The position numbers and the translations under genes are program-made. Under the pieces are notes generated by a model, which worked only from the letters and a program-made list of their open reading frames with translations, was not told the DNA's origin and did not search any database. Shown here in pieces: positions 1-16,200 of a stretch of 58,618 nucleotides of DNA. Origin of the DNA: Phycisphaera sp. (lineage in GTDB: Bacteria > Planctomycetota > Phycisphaerae > Phycisphaerales > Zrk34); assembly GCA_016125285.1 (NCBI GenBank), contig WGMA01000013.1:1-58618 (forward strand), written 5' to 3'. Positions within the stretch are counted from its first letter, which is position 1. Each line of letters begins with the position of its first letter.

Positions 1-10
1 TCCCTGCTCC

Positions 11-1705
11 GTGACCAGCGCCACCGCGCCGACCTTGAACGCCTTGCTGAATCGTCTGCGTACTCCGCTCATATCGAGGTCCTTTCCGTTCGGGGCCATC
101 TTACCGCCCCTCGCGCCCACCGTTCGTGGGGAACCTCATCCGAAGACGCAGACGTGGAGCAAGTGGCACCCGCGCTTCCAGCCGCACGACTTCGTGTGGC
201 CGCCGCAGTCCGCCGCGCCGTCCGCCGCTCCCGCGCCGCGTCCGGCCCCGATGCCGACCGGCATGGGCTACTACGCCAACGCCCACGACACGACCCGTGG
301 CATGGAGCGGGTTTACGCCGACACCAACCACGCGTCGCTGTACTACCCCGGCACCGCCTCGTCGCGCCTCGTCGTGCTCGAGAAGATCGTGCCCAAGGAA
401 GTGGCGATCGGCCAGAACTACACCTACGACATCAACGTCTTCAACCTCAGCGACACCACCGTCAAGGATGTGATGGTGACCGACGAACTGCCCGAGGGCT
501 TCACCCTCGCCAGCTCGTCGCCCAGCGGCAAGGCCGCCGACGGCAGCATCGCCTGGGACCTGGGCACGATGGCCGCCCACGAGACCAAGACGATCAAGGT
601 GACCGGCAAGGCCACCAAGGTCGGCACGATCAAGAGCTGTGCGTTCGTGACCTACACGCCGCTGGTCTGCGTGTCGACGGTCGTCGTTCAGCCTTCGCTG
701 AAGCTCGTGAAGTCGATGCCGTCTGAGGCGCTGCTCTGCGACACGATCCCGATCAAGCTGACCGTGACGAACAACGGCACGGGCATCGCTAAGGACGTGA
801 AGATCACGGATAACCTGCCGGCCGGCCTGATGTACACCGACGGCAAGCAGAACATGACGATCAACGCCGGCGACCTGAAGGGCGGCGAGTCGCGTACCTA
901 CGACCTGGTCGCCAAGGCCAGCAAGACCGGCAAGTTCGACAACAAGGCCTCGGCCGTGTCGGGCAGCCTCAGCGACGACGCCGCGGCGAGCATCACGATC
1001 CGCCAGCCGGTGTTCGCGATCTCGCAGGAGAGCCCGGAGAAGGTCTTCCTCGGACGCACCATCACCTACTGTGTCGACCTGTCGAACAAGGGCGACGCGA
1101 CCGCGGCGGACACCGTGCTCGTGGCTCAGCTCCCGGCCGGCGCGACCTTCGTCAGCGCCACCGAGGGCGGCACCTACGCCAACGGCCAGGTCACCTGGAA
1201 CGTCGGCGCTCTGGCCGCGAAGGGCGCCAAGAAGGGCTGCGTGACGATCAAGCCCAGCGCGATGGGCGACTACAAGGTCACCAGCTTCGTCAAGGGCAAG
1301 TGCGCCGAGAGCGCTCAGGCCATGTCGTCGACGAAGGTCATCGGCATCCCGGCGATCCTGCTCGAGGTGATCGACGTCGAGGACCCGATCGAAGTTGGCA
1401 AGGGTGTGGACTACGTCATCACCGTGACCAACCAGGGTTCGGCGGTCGGCAACAACATCACGATCGTCGCCGAGATGGAGGACTCGATGGAGTACGTGTC
1501 GTCCAGTGGTGCGACCAAGGGTTCGGTCGCGGGCAAGACGATCACGTTTGCTCCGCTGCCGACGCTGGCTCCGCAGCAGAAGGCAAGCTGGAAGGTCAAC
1601 ATCAAGGCCGTGAAAGCCGGCGACGTGCGGTTCAAGGTCAAGATGACCAGCGACGAACTGACGCGTTCGGTGGACGAGACCGAAGCCACGAACTTCTACA
1701 AGTAA
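11..1705 (+). CDS. DUF11-repeat cell-envelope protein, OmcB-like (5' end uncertain)
   Basis: From about residue 120 the protein is built of four beta-sandwich repeats of the DUF11/CARDB type. Each carries the pattern G-x-x-Y-x(3)-V-x-N-x-(G/S) followed by V-x-D-x-L-P-x-G, for example VTDELPEGF, ITDNLPAGL and VAQLPAGA. Six cysteines are spread over the repeats. Such repeats are typical of surface or periplasmic structural proteins; the closest known analogue by pattern is the chlamydial cysteine-rich envelope protein OmcB. The first 80 residues are proline- and alanine-rich and show no signal peptide. The reading frame is open to the window edge, so the GTG at 11 may not be the real start and the gene may begin upstream. 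A strong terminator follows the stop. A structural envelope role is inference; the repeat assignment is firm. Confidence 0.75.
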   Translation: MTSATAPTLNALLNRLRTPLISRSFPFGAILPPLAPTVRGEPHPKTQTWSKWHPRFQPHDFVWPPQSAAPSAAPAPRPAPMPTGMGYYANAHDTTRGMERVYADTNHASLYYPGTASSRLVVLEKIVPKEVAIGQNYTYDINVFNLSDTTVKDVMVTDELPEGFTLASSSPSGKAADGSIAWDLGTMAAHETKTIKVTGKATKVGTIKSCAFVTYTPLVCVSTVVVQPSLKLVKSMPSEALLCDTIPIKLTVTNNGTGIAKDVKITDNLPAGLMYTDGKQNMTINAGDLKGGESRTYDLVAKASKTGKFDNKASAVSGSLSDDAAASITIRQPVFAISQESPEKVFLGRTITYCVDLSNKGDATAADTVLVAQLPAGATFVSATEGGTYANGQVTWNVGALAAKGAKKGCVTIKPSAMGDYKVTSFVKGKCAESAQAMSSTKVIGIPAILLEVIDVEDPIEVGKGVDYVITVTNQGSAVGNNITIVAEMEDSMEYVSSSGATKGSVAGKTITFAPLPTLAPQQKASWKVNIKAVKAGDVRFKVKMTSDELTRSVDETEATNFYK

Positions 1706-1753
1706 TCGTGGTTGGATAGACAAACGACGAGGCTCGCCTCGTTGCGAATAACG

Positions 1754-1789
1754 GCTGGGCGGTGGGAAACCACCGCCCAGCTCTTTTTT
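1754..1789 (+). terminator. Intrinsic terminator of the DUF11 gene
   Basis: A 12-bp perfect GC-rich stem (1754-1765 with 1770-1781) is closed by a GAAA tetraloop and followed by TCTTTTTT. It lies 49 nt after the DUF11 stop codon. Confidence 0.9.
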
Positions 1790-1845
1790 CCGGGCCGTGT
1801 GACTCATACAATCGATTCACGCCGCTCAAGGTTTTCAGGAGTTTG

Positions 1846-2571
1846 ATGGTGATTCAGTCGGCTGGACATCTCGGTCGCGTCGGCCTGGTCGCTGTGATGT
1901 TGCTGGCGATCGGCGGATGCGCGTCGGATGTGAAGCGGGGCGGTCACGCGTCGGCGAAACCGGCGGCCACCACGCCCGCGCCGGTGGCGCAGGCCGACAC
2001 GCCCGAAGCGAAATCGACGACGGTCGCTGCGCCGGCTCCGACGAAGCCCGCCGAACCCGTGTCGTCCGCGGCGCCGACCGACGGTCGCCGCCGCGCCCCG
2101 GCGCTGATCGGGCTCGACGCCGACCTGAAGGACGTGGACCTGTCGCACTACCGCGGTCGGTGGGTCGTCGTGCACATCATTCCGGCCACGGACATCCCCA
2201 AGTGCGGCTGCCAGGCGACGGAGTTCACGCAACTGCTGGTCGACATGGCGGCCCTGCGTGCGACGGTGATCGCCGTGTGCGACGTCGACGACGAATCGCT
2301 GCAGATCGCCCGCTCGCTGCACGGCATCAATGCGCTGATGGTCGGCGACGTGGATCACAAGATCGCCCGCGACTGGGGCGCGTTGACGACCTCGAAGGTC
2401 GACGGGCAGACCATCGAGCAGCCGCGGCGCAAGTCGGTGCTGGTCGACCCCCACGGCTGGATCGCGGCCGAGTGGACCGTGGACACGGCGGCGGGGCACC
2501 TGGACCGCGTCGCCGCGGCGATCGCCGCCGGCAAAGCCGCCGAGCAGACGGCCAGCGCGGCCGGTCGGTGA
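1846..2571 (+). CDS. Lipoprotein with peroxiredoxin/AhpC-TSA-like thioredoxin fold
   Basis: This is a predicted lipoprotein of 241 aa. An N-terminal hydrophobic segment ends in a lipobox (IGGC, Cys25), followed by an Ala/Pro/Thr-rich linker to about residue 85. The rest is a thioredoxin-like domain. The stretch IPATDIPKCGCQATEF aligns with the peroxidatic motif of BCP-type peroxiredoxins, placing Cys120 at the peroxidatic position, with Cys122 two residues on. The conserved Thr of that motif is Ile here, so peroxidase activity is uncertain. The C-terminal part (RKSVLVDPHGWIAAEW) matches the late strands of this fold. I chose the ATG at 1846 because CAGGAG lies just upstream and the lipobox then sits at a normal distance. 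A -10-like TACAAT (1807-1812) lies upstream without a good -35. It may equally be a thiol-disulfide or scaffold protein. Confidence 0.65.
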   Translation: MVIQSAGHLGRVGLVAVMLLAIGGCASDVKRGGHASAKPAATTPAPVAQADTPEAKSTTVAAPAPTKPAEPVSSAAPTDGRRRAPALIGLDADLKDVDLSHYRGRWVVVHIIPATDIPKCGCQATEFTQLLVDMAALRATVIAVCDVDDESLQIARSLHGINALMVGDVDHKIARDWGALTTSKVDGQTIEQPRRKSVLVDPHGWIAAEWTVDTAAGHLDRVAAAIAAGKAAEQTASAAGR

Positions 2572-2601
2572 GCCTCCTGCCGGATCAACCCGAAACAAGC
2601 C

Positions 2602-2630
2602 TTGCTATCGTCGGGCCCGCTCGCTATCAT
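2602..2630 (+). promoter_or_regulatory. Sigma-70-like promoter of rplU
   Basis: TTGCTA (2602-2607) and TATCAT (2625-2630) are separated by 17 bp. Transcription would start near 2637, about 25 nt before the rplU ATG, leaving room for its ribosome binding site. Confidence 0.65.
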
Positions 2631-2661
2631 GCCCGGCTCGATTGAGACAGGAGATACGACT

Positions 2662-2976
2662 ATGTACGCGGTGATTGAAGACAGCGGCTGCCAGTTCAAG
2701 GTCGGCAAGGGCGACACCATCCGTGTCGATCTGCGCGATCTTCCCGACGATGCGGACACCATCGAGTTCGACAAGGTGCTGATGATCGGCGGCGGCGACG
2801 CCCCGAAGATCGGTCAGCCCTACGTCGAAGGCGCGAAGGTGACCGCCGACCTGATCGACGAAGTGAACGGTCAGAAGGTCACGATCATCAAGTTCCGCCG
2901 CCGCAAGAACTACCGCCGCAAGGCCGGTCACAAGCAGCCCTACCTGCAGATCAAGGTGACGGACATCGTCGGCTGA
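2662..2976 (+). CDS. rplU: 50S ribosomal protein L21
   Basis: The 104-aa protein has the size and sequence of bacterial L21. It starts MYAVIEDSGCQFKV and carries the basic C-terminal signature KFRRRKNYRRKAGHKQPY, which contacts 23S rRNA. The ATG at 2662 is preceded by ACAGGAG and by its own promoter. In most bacteria rplU is followed by rpmA (L27). Here an intrinsic terminator and then an MFS transporter follow, so L21 is transcribed alone and L27 must be encoded elsewhere. Confidence 0.96.
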   Translation: MYAVIEDSGCQFKVGKGDTIRVDLRDLPDDADTIEFDKVLMIGGGDAPKIGQPYVEGAKVTADLIDEVNGQKVTIIKFRRRKNYRRKAGHKQPYLQIKVTDIVG

Positions 2977-3017
2977 CCCGCCCCGGTGCGATTCGTTGCC
3001 CGAACAACGGTACTATG

Positions 3018-3046
3018 AGCCACCCCCGAGCGGGGTGGCTTTTTTT
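3018..3046 (+). terminator. Intrinsic terminator after rplU
   Basis: A 9-bp stem (AGCCACCCC 3018-3026 with GGGGTGGCT 3032-3040) has a 5-nt loop and runs into a T tract (3040-3046). It lies 41 nt after the rplU stop and immediately before the MFS gene. Confidence 0.88.
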
Positions 3047-3067
3047 ATGGATCGGAGCGCGGCTGCG

Positions 3068-4249
3068 ATGTGGCATGGCGCCAGCGTGCGAAAACTGAGC
3101 CTGCTGATCTTCGGCCCGATGCTCGTCGAGACGGTGCTCATGCTGCTGCTGTCGTGGATGAACATCACCGCGACCCGCATGGGCGTGCCGCCGCGCCAGC
3201 AGATGCTGATCTCCGTGGCGGGCGCCGCGGCGTACTGCGTCAGCTCGCTGATCGCCGGGCGCTGGGTGAAGGTGCGTTTTGCGCCGCTCTTGATGATCGT
3301 GATGCTGCCCGGGGCCGTGTGCGTCGGGCTCACGGCGGTGTGGTGGGGCGAGTTCTGGGCGTTCGTGATCGGCACGACGATGATGGGCACGATGATCGGT
3401 CACTACTACGTGCCGTTCCAGGTCAACATGTCGCACGTGCAGCCGTTCCGCACGCTGGCGTGGTCGATCGCGTGCTACAACGTGGCGTGGGGCACGGGCG
3501 GGTCGATCGGGCCGCTGGTCGGCGGGTGGTGTCGCACGAGCCCGTTCGGCGTGATCGTCGGCATCGTGATCGGGCTCGCGGTGCTGCACACGATCCTGCA
3601 ACTGATCGCGCGGACCGCGCCGCCCTCGGATCACGCGGTGAAACAGACGCACGCGTTCGCGTCGACGGCGGCGCAGCGCCGCATGGCGTGGGTCGGCGTG
3701 TTTGTCGCCGCGGTGCTGATCCGCGGGCTGTGGGCGACGCTCTGGCCCGCGCTCGCCGTGGAGCGCGGCTGGGACAAGGCGCAGGAAGCGATCGGCCTGA
3801 TGCTGATGTTCGTGCCGGTGCCGCTGGGCGCGCTGGCGCTGGCGCGGATGCGAAGGCTGCTGGTCAAGCCTTACGTGCTGATGGCCGGGATGGCGTGCGG
3901 CGGCATCGGATTCGGCCTGCTGCCGTTCGCGCCGACGTGGGGTCTGGCCGTGGTGTGCGCCGCGTGCGTCGGGCTCGGCGAGTCGGTCGCGGTGTTCCAC
4001 TCGCTGTACTACGCCAACGCGGACGAGCAGACGCGTGCGCGCAGCGTCGGCATCTCCGAGGCGTTGGCGGGGGCGAGTTTTCTCGTGGGGCCGATGCTGT
4101 TCGGCCTGATCGCGTGGAAGGACGGCTCGGCCCTCCGCGTGTACATCACCGGTGCGGCGATGATGGCGGCGACGCTGGTGTGGGTGATCTGGCAGTGGCG
4201 GAAAGAAGCGCCGCCCGTCGCGGAACCCGCGGCCGATCAGCCGCGATAG
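3068..4249 (+). CDS. MFS family membrane transporter
   Basis: This 393-aa polytopic protein has about 11-12 hydrophobic segments and an overall major facilitator layout. Its second half contains glycine-rich stretches such as LAGASFLVGPMLFGLIAW, typical of MFS helices. No substrate can be assigned. The in-frame ATG at 3047 overlaps the T tract of the rplU terminator and has no ribosome binding site. The ATG at 3068 has CGGAG about 11 nt upstream and is preferred. The gene converges on the queD-like gene: the coding regions overlap by about 13 bp (4237-4249) at their 3' ends. Confidence 0.72.
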   Translation: MWHGASVRKLSLLIFGPMLVETVLMLLLSWMNITATRMGVPPRQQMLISVAGAAAYCVSSLIAGRWVKVRFAPLLMIVMLPGAVCVGLTAVWWGEFWAFVIGTTMMGTMIGHYYVPFQVNMSHVQPFRTLAWSIACYNVAWGTGGSIGPLVGGWCRTSPFGVIVGIVIGLAVLHTILQLIARTAPPSDHAVKQTHAFASTAAQRRMAWVGVFVAAVLIRGLWATLWPALAVERGWDKAQEAIGLMLMFVPVPLGALALARMRRLLVKPYVLMAGMACGGIGFGLLPFAPTWGLAVVCAACVGLGESVAVFHSLYYANADEQTRARSVGISEALAGASFLVGPMLFGLIAWKDGSALRVYITGAAMMAATLVWVIWQWRKEAPPVAEPAADQPR

Positions 4250-5031
4250 GTGCATGCCGTTTTCGCCGTCTCCCACACACGCACCTGATCGAGCGGCATG
4301 CCCGCGGCGTCGGCGGCGTCGTGCAGCATCTCGTAGATCACCTTCGCGATGTTCTCCACCGACGAGTTCAACGCCGCGAACTGCGGCACGTCGATGTCGA
4401 GGTTCTTGTGATCCAGCTGCTCGATGACCGTCGCGTTGACCAGCGCGTCGAGGCGTTCGACGTCGGCGATCGCGCCCTCGGCGTCGACCGGGCAACGCAC
4501 GGTGACTTCGACGCGGTAGTTGTGACCGTGGCCCGCCGGGTTGTTGCACTTGCCGAACACCTCGACGTTCTGCTGCTCGCTGAGCTGCGGGGCGTGCAGG
4601 CGGTGGGCGGCGGCGAACTCGTATTGCTGGCTGAGCAGCACGTTCGACATGTCGGCCTCCTCGATGGTCAGCGTGTACGTGGGGGTCAGTCGGAGCGTGA
4701 CGGCGATCACCGCGTGATCGAGCCGGGCGTGCAGGCTCTCGAGCACGTCCCGCATGACCGAGCCCATACCCACGTCGCCGTCGGACATCCGCGCGGCGGT
4801 GGCGATGATGTGCAGGGCGGCGGCGCGGGTGGCGTGATCGATCCGCTTGATGTTCATGAAGTAGCCGGTCACGGCGTCGGCCTCGCCGCGACAGGTGACG
4901 TCGAGCTCGTAGTAACGCCCGAAGCCGCGCATCGGGGGCCAGGCCGCGAACGAGTTGTCCACCGGCACGTGATCGGCCAGCGACCCGTCGCCGTTCAAAC
5001 AAAACTTCACGGTGCGGGAGATTTCGAGCAT
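4237..5031 (-). CDS. Tandem PTPS/QueD-family protein (6-carboxytetrahydropterin synthase-like)
   Basis: The 264-aa protein is two fused 6-pyruvoyl-tetrahydropterin synthase domains. The C-terminal one (about 128-264) keeps all catalytic features of the family: zinc ligands His143, His168 and His170 (AAHRL and GHGHNY), catalytic Cys162 (FGKCNNPAG), the Asp207-His208 pair, and Glu254 (VWETAK). The N-terminal copy (about 1-125) has the same fold signature (RYYELDVTCRGEADAVTGY) but lacks the His and Cys residues and is probably catalytically dead. The family converts dihydroneopterin triphosphate in queuosine or pterin synthesis. No other queuosine gene is nearby. The ATG at 5031 has no clear ribosome binding site; a -10-like TAGGAT (minus strand, 5038-5043) lies exactly 6 nt upstream, suggesting a leaderless mRNA. 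Confidence 0.85.
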   Translation of the reverse strand: MLEISRTVKFCLNGDGSLADHVPVDNSFAAWPPMRGFGRYYELDVTCRGEADAVTGYFMNIKRIDHATRAAALHIIATAARMSDGDVGMGSVMRDVLESLHARLDHAVIAVTLRLTPTYTLTIEEADMSNVLLSQQYEFAAAHRLHAPQLSEQQNVEVFGKCNNPAGHGHNYRVEVTVRCPVDAEGAIADVERLDALVNATVIEQLDHKNLDIDVPQFAALNSSVENIAKVIYEMLHDAADAAGMPLDQVRVWETAKTACTYRG

Positions 5032-5084
5032 GGAGGCATCCTAATGGCAGGCGTCCGTGGCCACTAGTCGCTAGGATGCTCGTT

Positions 5085-5111
5085 GTTAGTGGTTGGTGAC
5101 CCGTGACTAAC
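5085..5111. repeat. Short inverted repeat between queD-like gene and rplK
   Basis: GTTAGT (5085-5090) and ACTAAC (5106-5111) form an inverted repeat with a 15-nt spacer in the divergent intergenic region. It could be an operator, but nothing identifies a binding protein. Confidence 0.3.
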
Positions 5112-5150
5112 GATCTGCCGACCGGGCCGAAAAAACGTCCCGAAAGGGGG

Positions 5151-5179
5151 TAGACGCCGCCGACGCCGGGTGTTAAACT
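5151..5179 (+). promoter_or_regulatory. Promoter of the rplKAJL operon
   Basis: TAGACG (5151-5156) and TAAACT (5174-5179) are separated by 17 bp, with an extended -10 TG at 5171-5172. Transcription would start near 5186, 29 nt before the rplK ATG. Confidence 0.55.
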
Positions 5180-5214
5180 ACTCGGCTCGTTGCTATTTGA
5201 GGAGCGATACGGTT

Positions 5215-5640
5215 ATGGCCAAGCAGATTACATCGCAGTTCAAGCTTCAGGCGCCCGGTGGTCAGGCGACCCCCGCGCCGCCGATCGGCCCCGCGCTGGG
5301 CCAGAACGGCGTCAACCCCGGTCAGTTCATCCAGCAGTTCAACGAGCGTACCCGCGAGTTGAACGGCAAGAAGGTGACGGTCGTGGTGACGGTGTACCAG
5401 GATCGCTCGTTCGAGTTCGAGGTCAAGAGCCCGCCGGCGGCGGTGCTGATCCTCGAGGCGGCGGGCGTGCCCAAGGGGTCGGGTGAGCCGAACAAGAACA
5501 AGGTCGGCAAGATCACCATGGCTCAGGTCGAGGCGATCGCCAAGGAGAAGCTCGAGGACCTCAACGCCGGTTCGCTGGAGGCCGCCTGCCGCACCATCAT
5601 GGGCGGCTGCCGCAGCATGGGCGTGGTCGTCGAGGGCTGA
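5215..5640 (+). CDS. rplK: 50S ribosomal protein L11
   Basis: The 141-aa protein matches L11 over its full length. It has the proline-rich N-terminal linker (PPIGPALGQNGVNPGQF), which is the thiostrepton-contact region, and the rRNA-binding C-terminal domain ending MGGCRSMGVVVEG. The ATG at 5215 follows GAGGAG at a good distance. It opens the rplK-rplA-rplJ-rplL block. The genes secE and nusG, which often precede it, are absent here. Confidence 0.97.
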   Translation: MAKQITSQFKLQAPGGQATPAPPIGPALGQNGVNPGQFIQQFNERTRELNGKKVTVVVTVYQDRSFEFEVKSPPAAVLILEAAGVPKGSGEPNKNKVGKITMAQVEAIAKEKLEDLNAGSLEAACRTIMGGCRSMGVVVEG

Positions 5641-5723
5641 TCAGGCAGAGACCGATTTAACAATCCAACAGAGCCACACCACGGGCCTACAACAGTGGGA
5701 GCCACTCAAAAGGAGCAGGCGTT

Positions 5724-6428
5724 ATGGCAAAACGGGGAAAACGATATCGTGACGACATGACCAAGGTCGACATCCAGCGGTCGTATCCGCTGGAGGAGGC
5801 GGTGGCGCTCGTCAAGGGCTTCTCGAAGGGGAAGTTCGACCAGACCGTGGACGTGGTGATGTTCCTGGGGGTCGACCCCAAGCACGCCGACCAGAACATC
5901 CGTGGATCGATCTCGCTGCCGCACGGCACGGGCAAGACCAAGCGGGTGATCGCGTTCTGCGGGCCGGACAAGGTTGAAGGTGCGACGGCGGCCGGCGCCG
6001 TTGCGGCGGGTGGTGAGGAGCTCGCGAAGAAGGTTGAGGAAGGGTTCATGGACTTCGACGTGGCGGTCGCCGAACCGGCCGCGATGAAGTACGTGGGCAA
6101 GCTCGGCAAGGTGCTCGGCCCGCGCGGCCTGATGCCTTCGCCGAAGGCCGGCACCGTGACCCCCGACGTGGCGAAGGCCGTCAGGGATTACGCCGCGGGC
6201 AAGATCGAGTACCGCAACGACAAGTTCGGCAACGTGCAGGCGCCGGTGGGCAAGATGTCCTTCTCGGCGGACCAGTTGCTGGAGAACGCCCGTTACTTCA
6301 TCGACGAGATCGTGCGTCGCAAGCCGTCGTCGGCGAAGGGGCAGTTCGTCAAGAGAGTGTGCCTCAGCGGCACGATGACCCCCGGCGTCCGCGTGGACAT
6401 CGCCAGCGGCGCTCCGGTTGAGGCCTGA
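5724..6428 (+). CDS. rplA: 50S ribosomal protein L1
   Basis: The 234-aa protein has the usual L1 length. It contains the conserved segment GKLGKVLGPRGLMPSPKAGT and a C-terminal domain with SAKGQFVKRVCLSGTMTPGV. L1 binds 23S rRNA at the L1 stalk and in many bacteria represses its own operon. AGGAG precedes the start, and the gene lies 83 nt after rplK in the same operon. Confidence 0.97.
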   Translation: MAKRGKRYRDDMTKVDIQRSYPLEEAVALVKGFSKGKFDQTVDVVMFLGVDPKHADQNIRGSISLPHGTGKTKRVIAFCGPDKVEGATAAGAVAAGGEELAKKVEEGFMDFDVAVAEPAAMKYVGKLGKVLGPRGLMPSPKAGTVTPDVAKAVRDYAAGKIEYRNDKFGNVQAPVGKMSFSADQLLENARYFIDEIVRRKPSSAKGQFVKRVCLSGTMTPGVRVDIASGAPVEA

Positions 6429-6479
6429 TTCGATAAAGACACGAACCCAGCACGGCCCGGCCGTGTATCGAGGTGAGCT

Positions 6480-7022
6480 ATGAGCAAACCCGTTAAGAAC
6501 ATGATTATCGAGATGTACCGCAAGCAGTTCGACGGCACGACCGACGCGCTGCTGGTGGACATCCGCGGCGTCAATTCCAAGGACACCCACGCCCTGCGTT
6601 CGGGCCTGGCCCAGAAGGCGATCCGCGTGACCGTGGTCAAGAACTCGCTGGCCAAGAAGGCCTTCGAGGGCACCGGCCTGGCGCCGATCAACGAGCTGAT
6701 CGACGGGCCGACGGCGGTGGTGTACGGCGGTGAGTCCGTCGTGAACGTCGCCCGCGAGATGATCGAGATCGCCAAGAAGCTCAAGACCGTCCAGCTGAAG
6801 GGCGCGGTCATGGAGGGCACGATCTTCGGGCCCGACGAGATCGAGCGTCTGAGCAAGTTCCCGACCCGCGAAGAGGCCCAGGCCGAGGTCATTCAACTGC
6901 TGCTGAGCCCGGCGGGCAACATCATCGGCGCGGCCGTCGGGGCCGGCAACGCGATCGCCAGCATCCTCAAGGCGATGGAAGAGAAGCTCGAAAAGGGCGA
7001 AACGATCGCGAAGGTTGGCTGA
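6480..7022 (+). CDS. rplJ: 50S ribosomal protein L10
   Basis: The 180-aa protein is the stalk base that anchors L7/L12 dimers. The N-terminal domain holds RVTVVKNSLAKKAFEGT, typical for L10, and the C-terminal helix (LKAMEEKLEKGET) is the L12 docking segment. A ribosome binding site (GAGGTGA) precedes the ATG. It lies 51 nt after rplA, with a small GC-rich hairpin between. Confidence 0.97.
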   Translation: MSKPVKNMIIEMYRKQFDGTTDALLVDIRGVNSKDTHALRSGLAQKAIRVTVVKNSLAKKAFEGTGLAPINELIDGPTAVVYGGESVVNVAREMIEIAKKLKTVQLKGAVMEGTIFGPDEIERLSKFPTREEAQAEVIQLLLSPAGNIIGAAVGAGNAIASILKAMEEKLEKGETIAKVG

Positions 7023-7164
7023 TGCGTAACCGGCGCGTGGGCGCCGGTGTCTAACCGTGACTGATTGAACATCCTGACTTGGTCCGCGACGGGCCCGCCT
7101 GGCGGGTTAAATGATCGATGGTCGATCGCCTCTCGCAGACAAGCTAACGGAATGGAGTGATACG
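7023..7164 (+). other. Hairpin-rich spacer between rplJ and rplL
   Basis: This 142-nt spacer contains several hairpins, including a GC-rich one near 7029-7046 and GATCGA-TGG-TCGATC at 7112-7126. None is followed by a T tract. Such spacers can carry processing sites that raise L7/L12 output over L10; that role is inference. Confidence 0.4.
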
Positions 7165-7575
7165 ATGTCTGATACCGCTGTTGAGACGAAGGAATTCGAC
7201 GCCGCCATCAAGGACCTCGGTGACAAGATCGCCGAGCTGACGCTGAAGCAGGCCGTCGACCTCAAGGACTACCTGAAGCAGGCCTACGGCCTGGAGCCGG
7301 CCGCGGGTGGCGCGGTCATGATGGCCGGTCCGGCCGCCGCTGCCGCCGAAGAGGTCGAAGAGAAGACCTCGTTCGACGTCGTGCTCACGGCCGCCGGCGA
7401 CAAGAAGATCCAGGTGATCAAGGCCGTCCGCGAGGCGACCGGCCTGGGTCTGAAGGAAGCCAAGGACCTGGTCGACGGCGCGCCCAAGCCGATCAAGGAA
7501 GGCGTGTCGAAGGACGAGGCCGAGGCTCTGAAGGCGAAGATCGAGGAGGCCGGCGGTACGGTCGAGCTCAAGTAA
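7165..7575 (+). CDS. rplL: 50S ribosomal protein L7/L12
   Basis: The 136-aa protein has the L12 layout: an N-terminal dimerisation helix, an Ala-rich hinge ([13 protein letters not shown]), and a C-terminal factor-binding domain with [20 protein letters not shown]. It recruits translational GTPases to the stalk. The ATG at 7165 is preceded by TGGAGTGA; the open frame begins 54 nt earlier without a better site. Confidence 0.97.
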   Translation: MSDTAVETKEFDAAIKDLGDKIAELTLKQAVDLKDYLKQAYGLEPAAGGAVMMAGPAAAAAEEVEEKTSFDVVLTAAGDKKIQVIKAVREATGLGLKEAKDLVDGAPKPIKEGVSKDEAEALKAKIEEAGGTVELK

Positions 7576-7901
7576 CTCGATACCGACGGTTTCTGAATAC
7601 GAAAAACACAGCGGCGGGCCACCTGAACGGGTGGTCCGCCGCCGGTGTTGACCGACCGATCCGGAATAACGTCTTTTCGGACGGTGCGGCGACGGAGGCG
7701 TCAGCGGGGCGGAGCGGAGCATTGGACCACCCGGTCCGATGGCCCTTGCCCGAGGGCGCGGGATTTGCTACACTAACCCTCTTTTGAGGCGGGCTGATAG
7801 TGCGCAACATGTACAGCGGCTTGGCGTGGCAATCTCCCTTAATTCCGGTTACGCGGTAATCGATTGTTCCCTGTAGGCAGGTCGAACGAGAGGTGATCGA
7901 T
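7576..7901 (+). other. rplL-rpoB intergenic region with attenuator-like hairpin
   Basis: No gene is seen in this 326-nt stretch. A 13-bp hairpin with one G-U pair (7611-7623 with 7630-7642, 6-nt loop) lies 35 nt after rplL and lacks a T tract. It could act as an attenuator or RNase III processing site separating ribosomal-protein from polymerase output. A promoter for rpoB is at 7746-7774, leaving a leader of about 120 nt. Confidence 0.5.
7746..7774 (+). promoter_or_regulatory. Promoter of rpoBC
   Basis: TTGCCC (7746-7751) and TACACT (7769-7774) are separated by 17 bp, and TG precedes the -10 by one base (extended -10). It allows rpoBC transcription independent of the rplK promoter. Confidence 0.65.
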
Positions 7902-11687
<3,786 letters not shown>

Positions 11688-11793
11688 GTGTTTGCGAAAT
11701 GAATCCCGCGGAGCGACCCCCCGGGCGCAACGCGGCGTGTAACGATATTCCGGGAAGATCACGACACCATCAGCATCACGGAGCGAATACCCG

Positions 11794-16188
<4,395 letters not shown>

Positions 16189-16200
16189 GACAGCACGGTT

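Noticed and set aside
101-1807. 568-aa open frame antisense to the DUF11 gene
   Set aside because: It is a shadow of the GC-rich coding strand: arginine/histidine-rich, low-complexity, no ribosome binding site, no domain.
2996-3067. Longer start for the MFS gene
   Set aside because: It would place the start inside the rplU terminator hairpin or T tract with no ribosome binding site.
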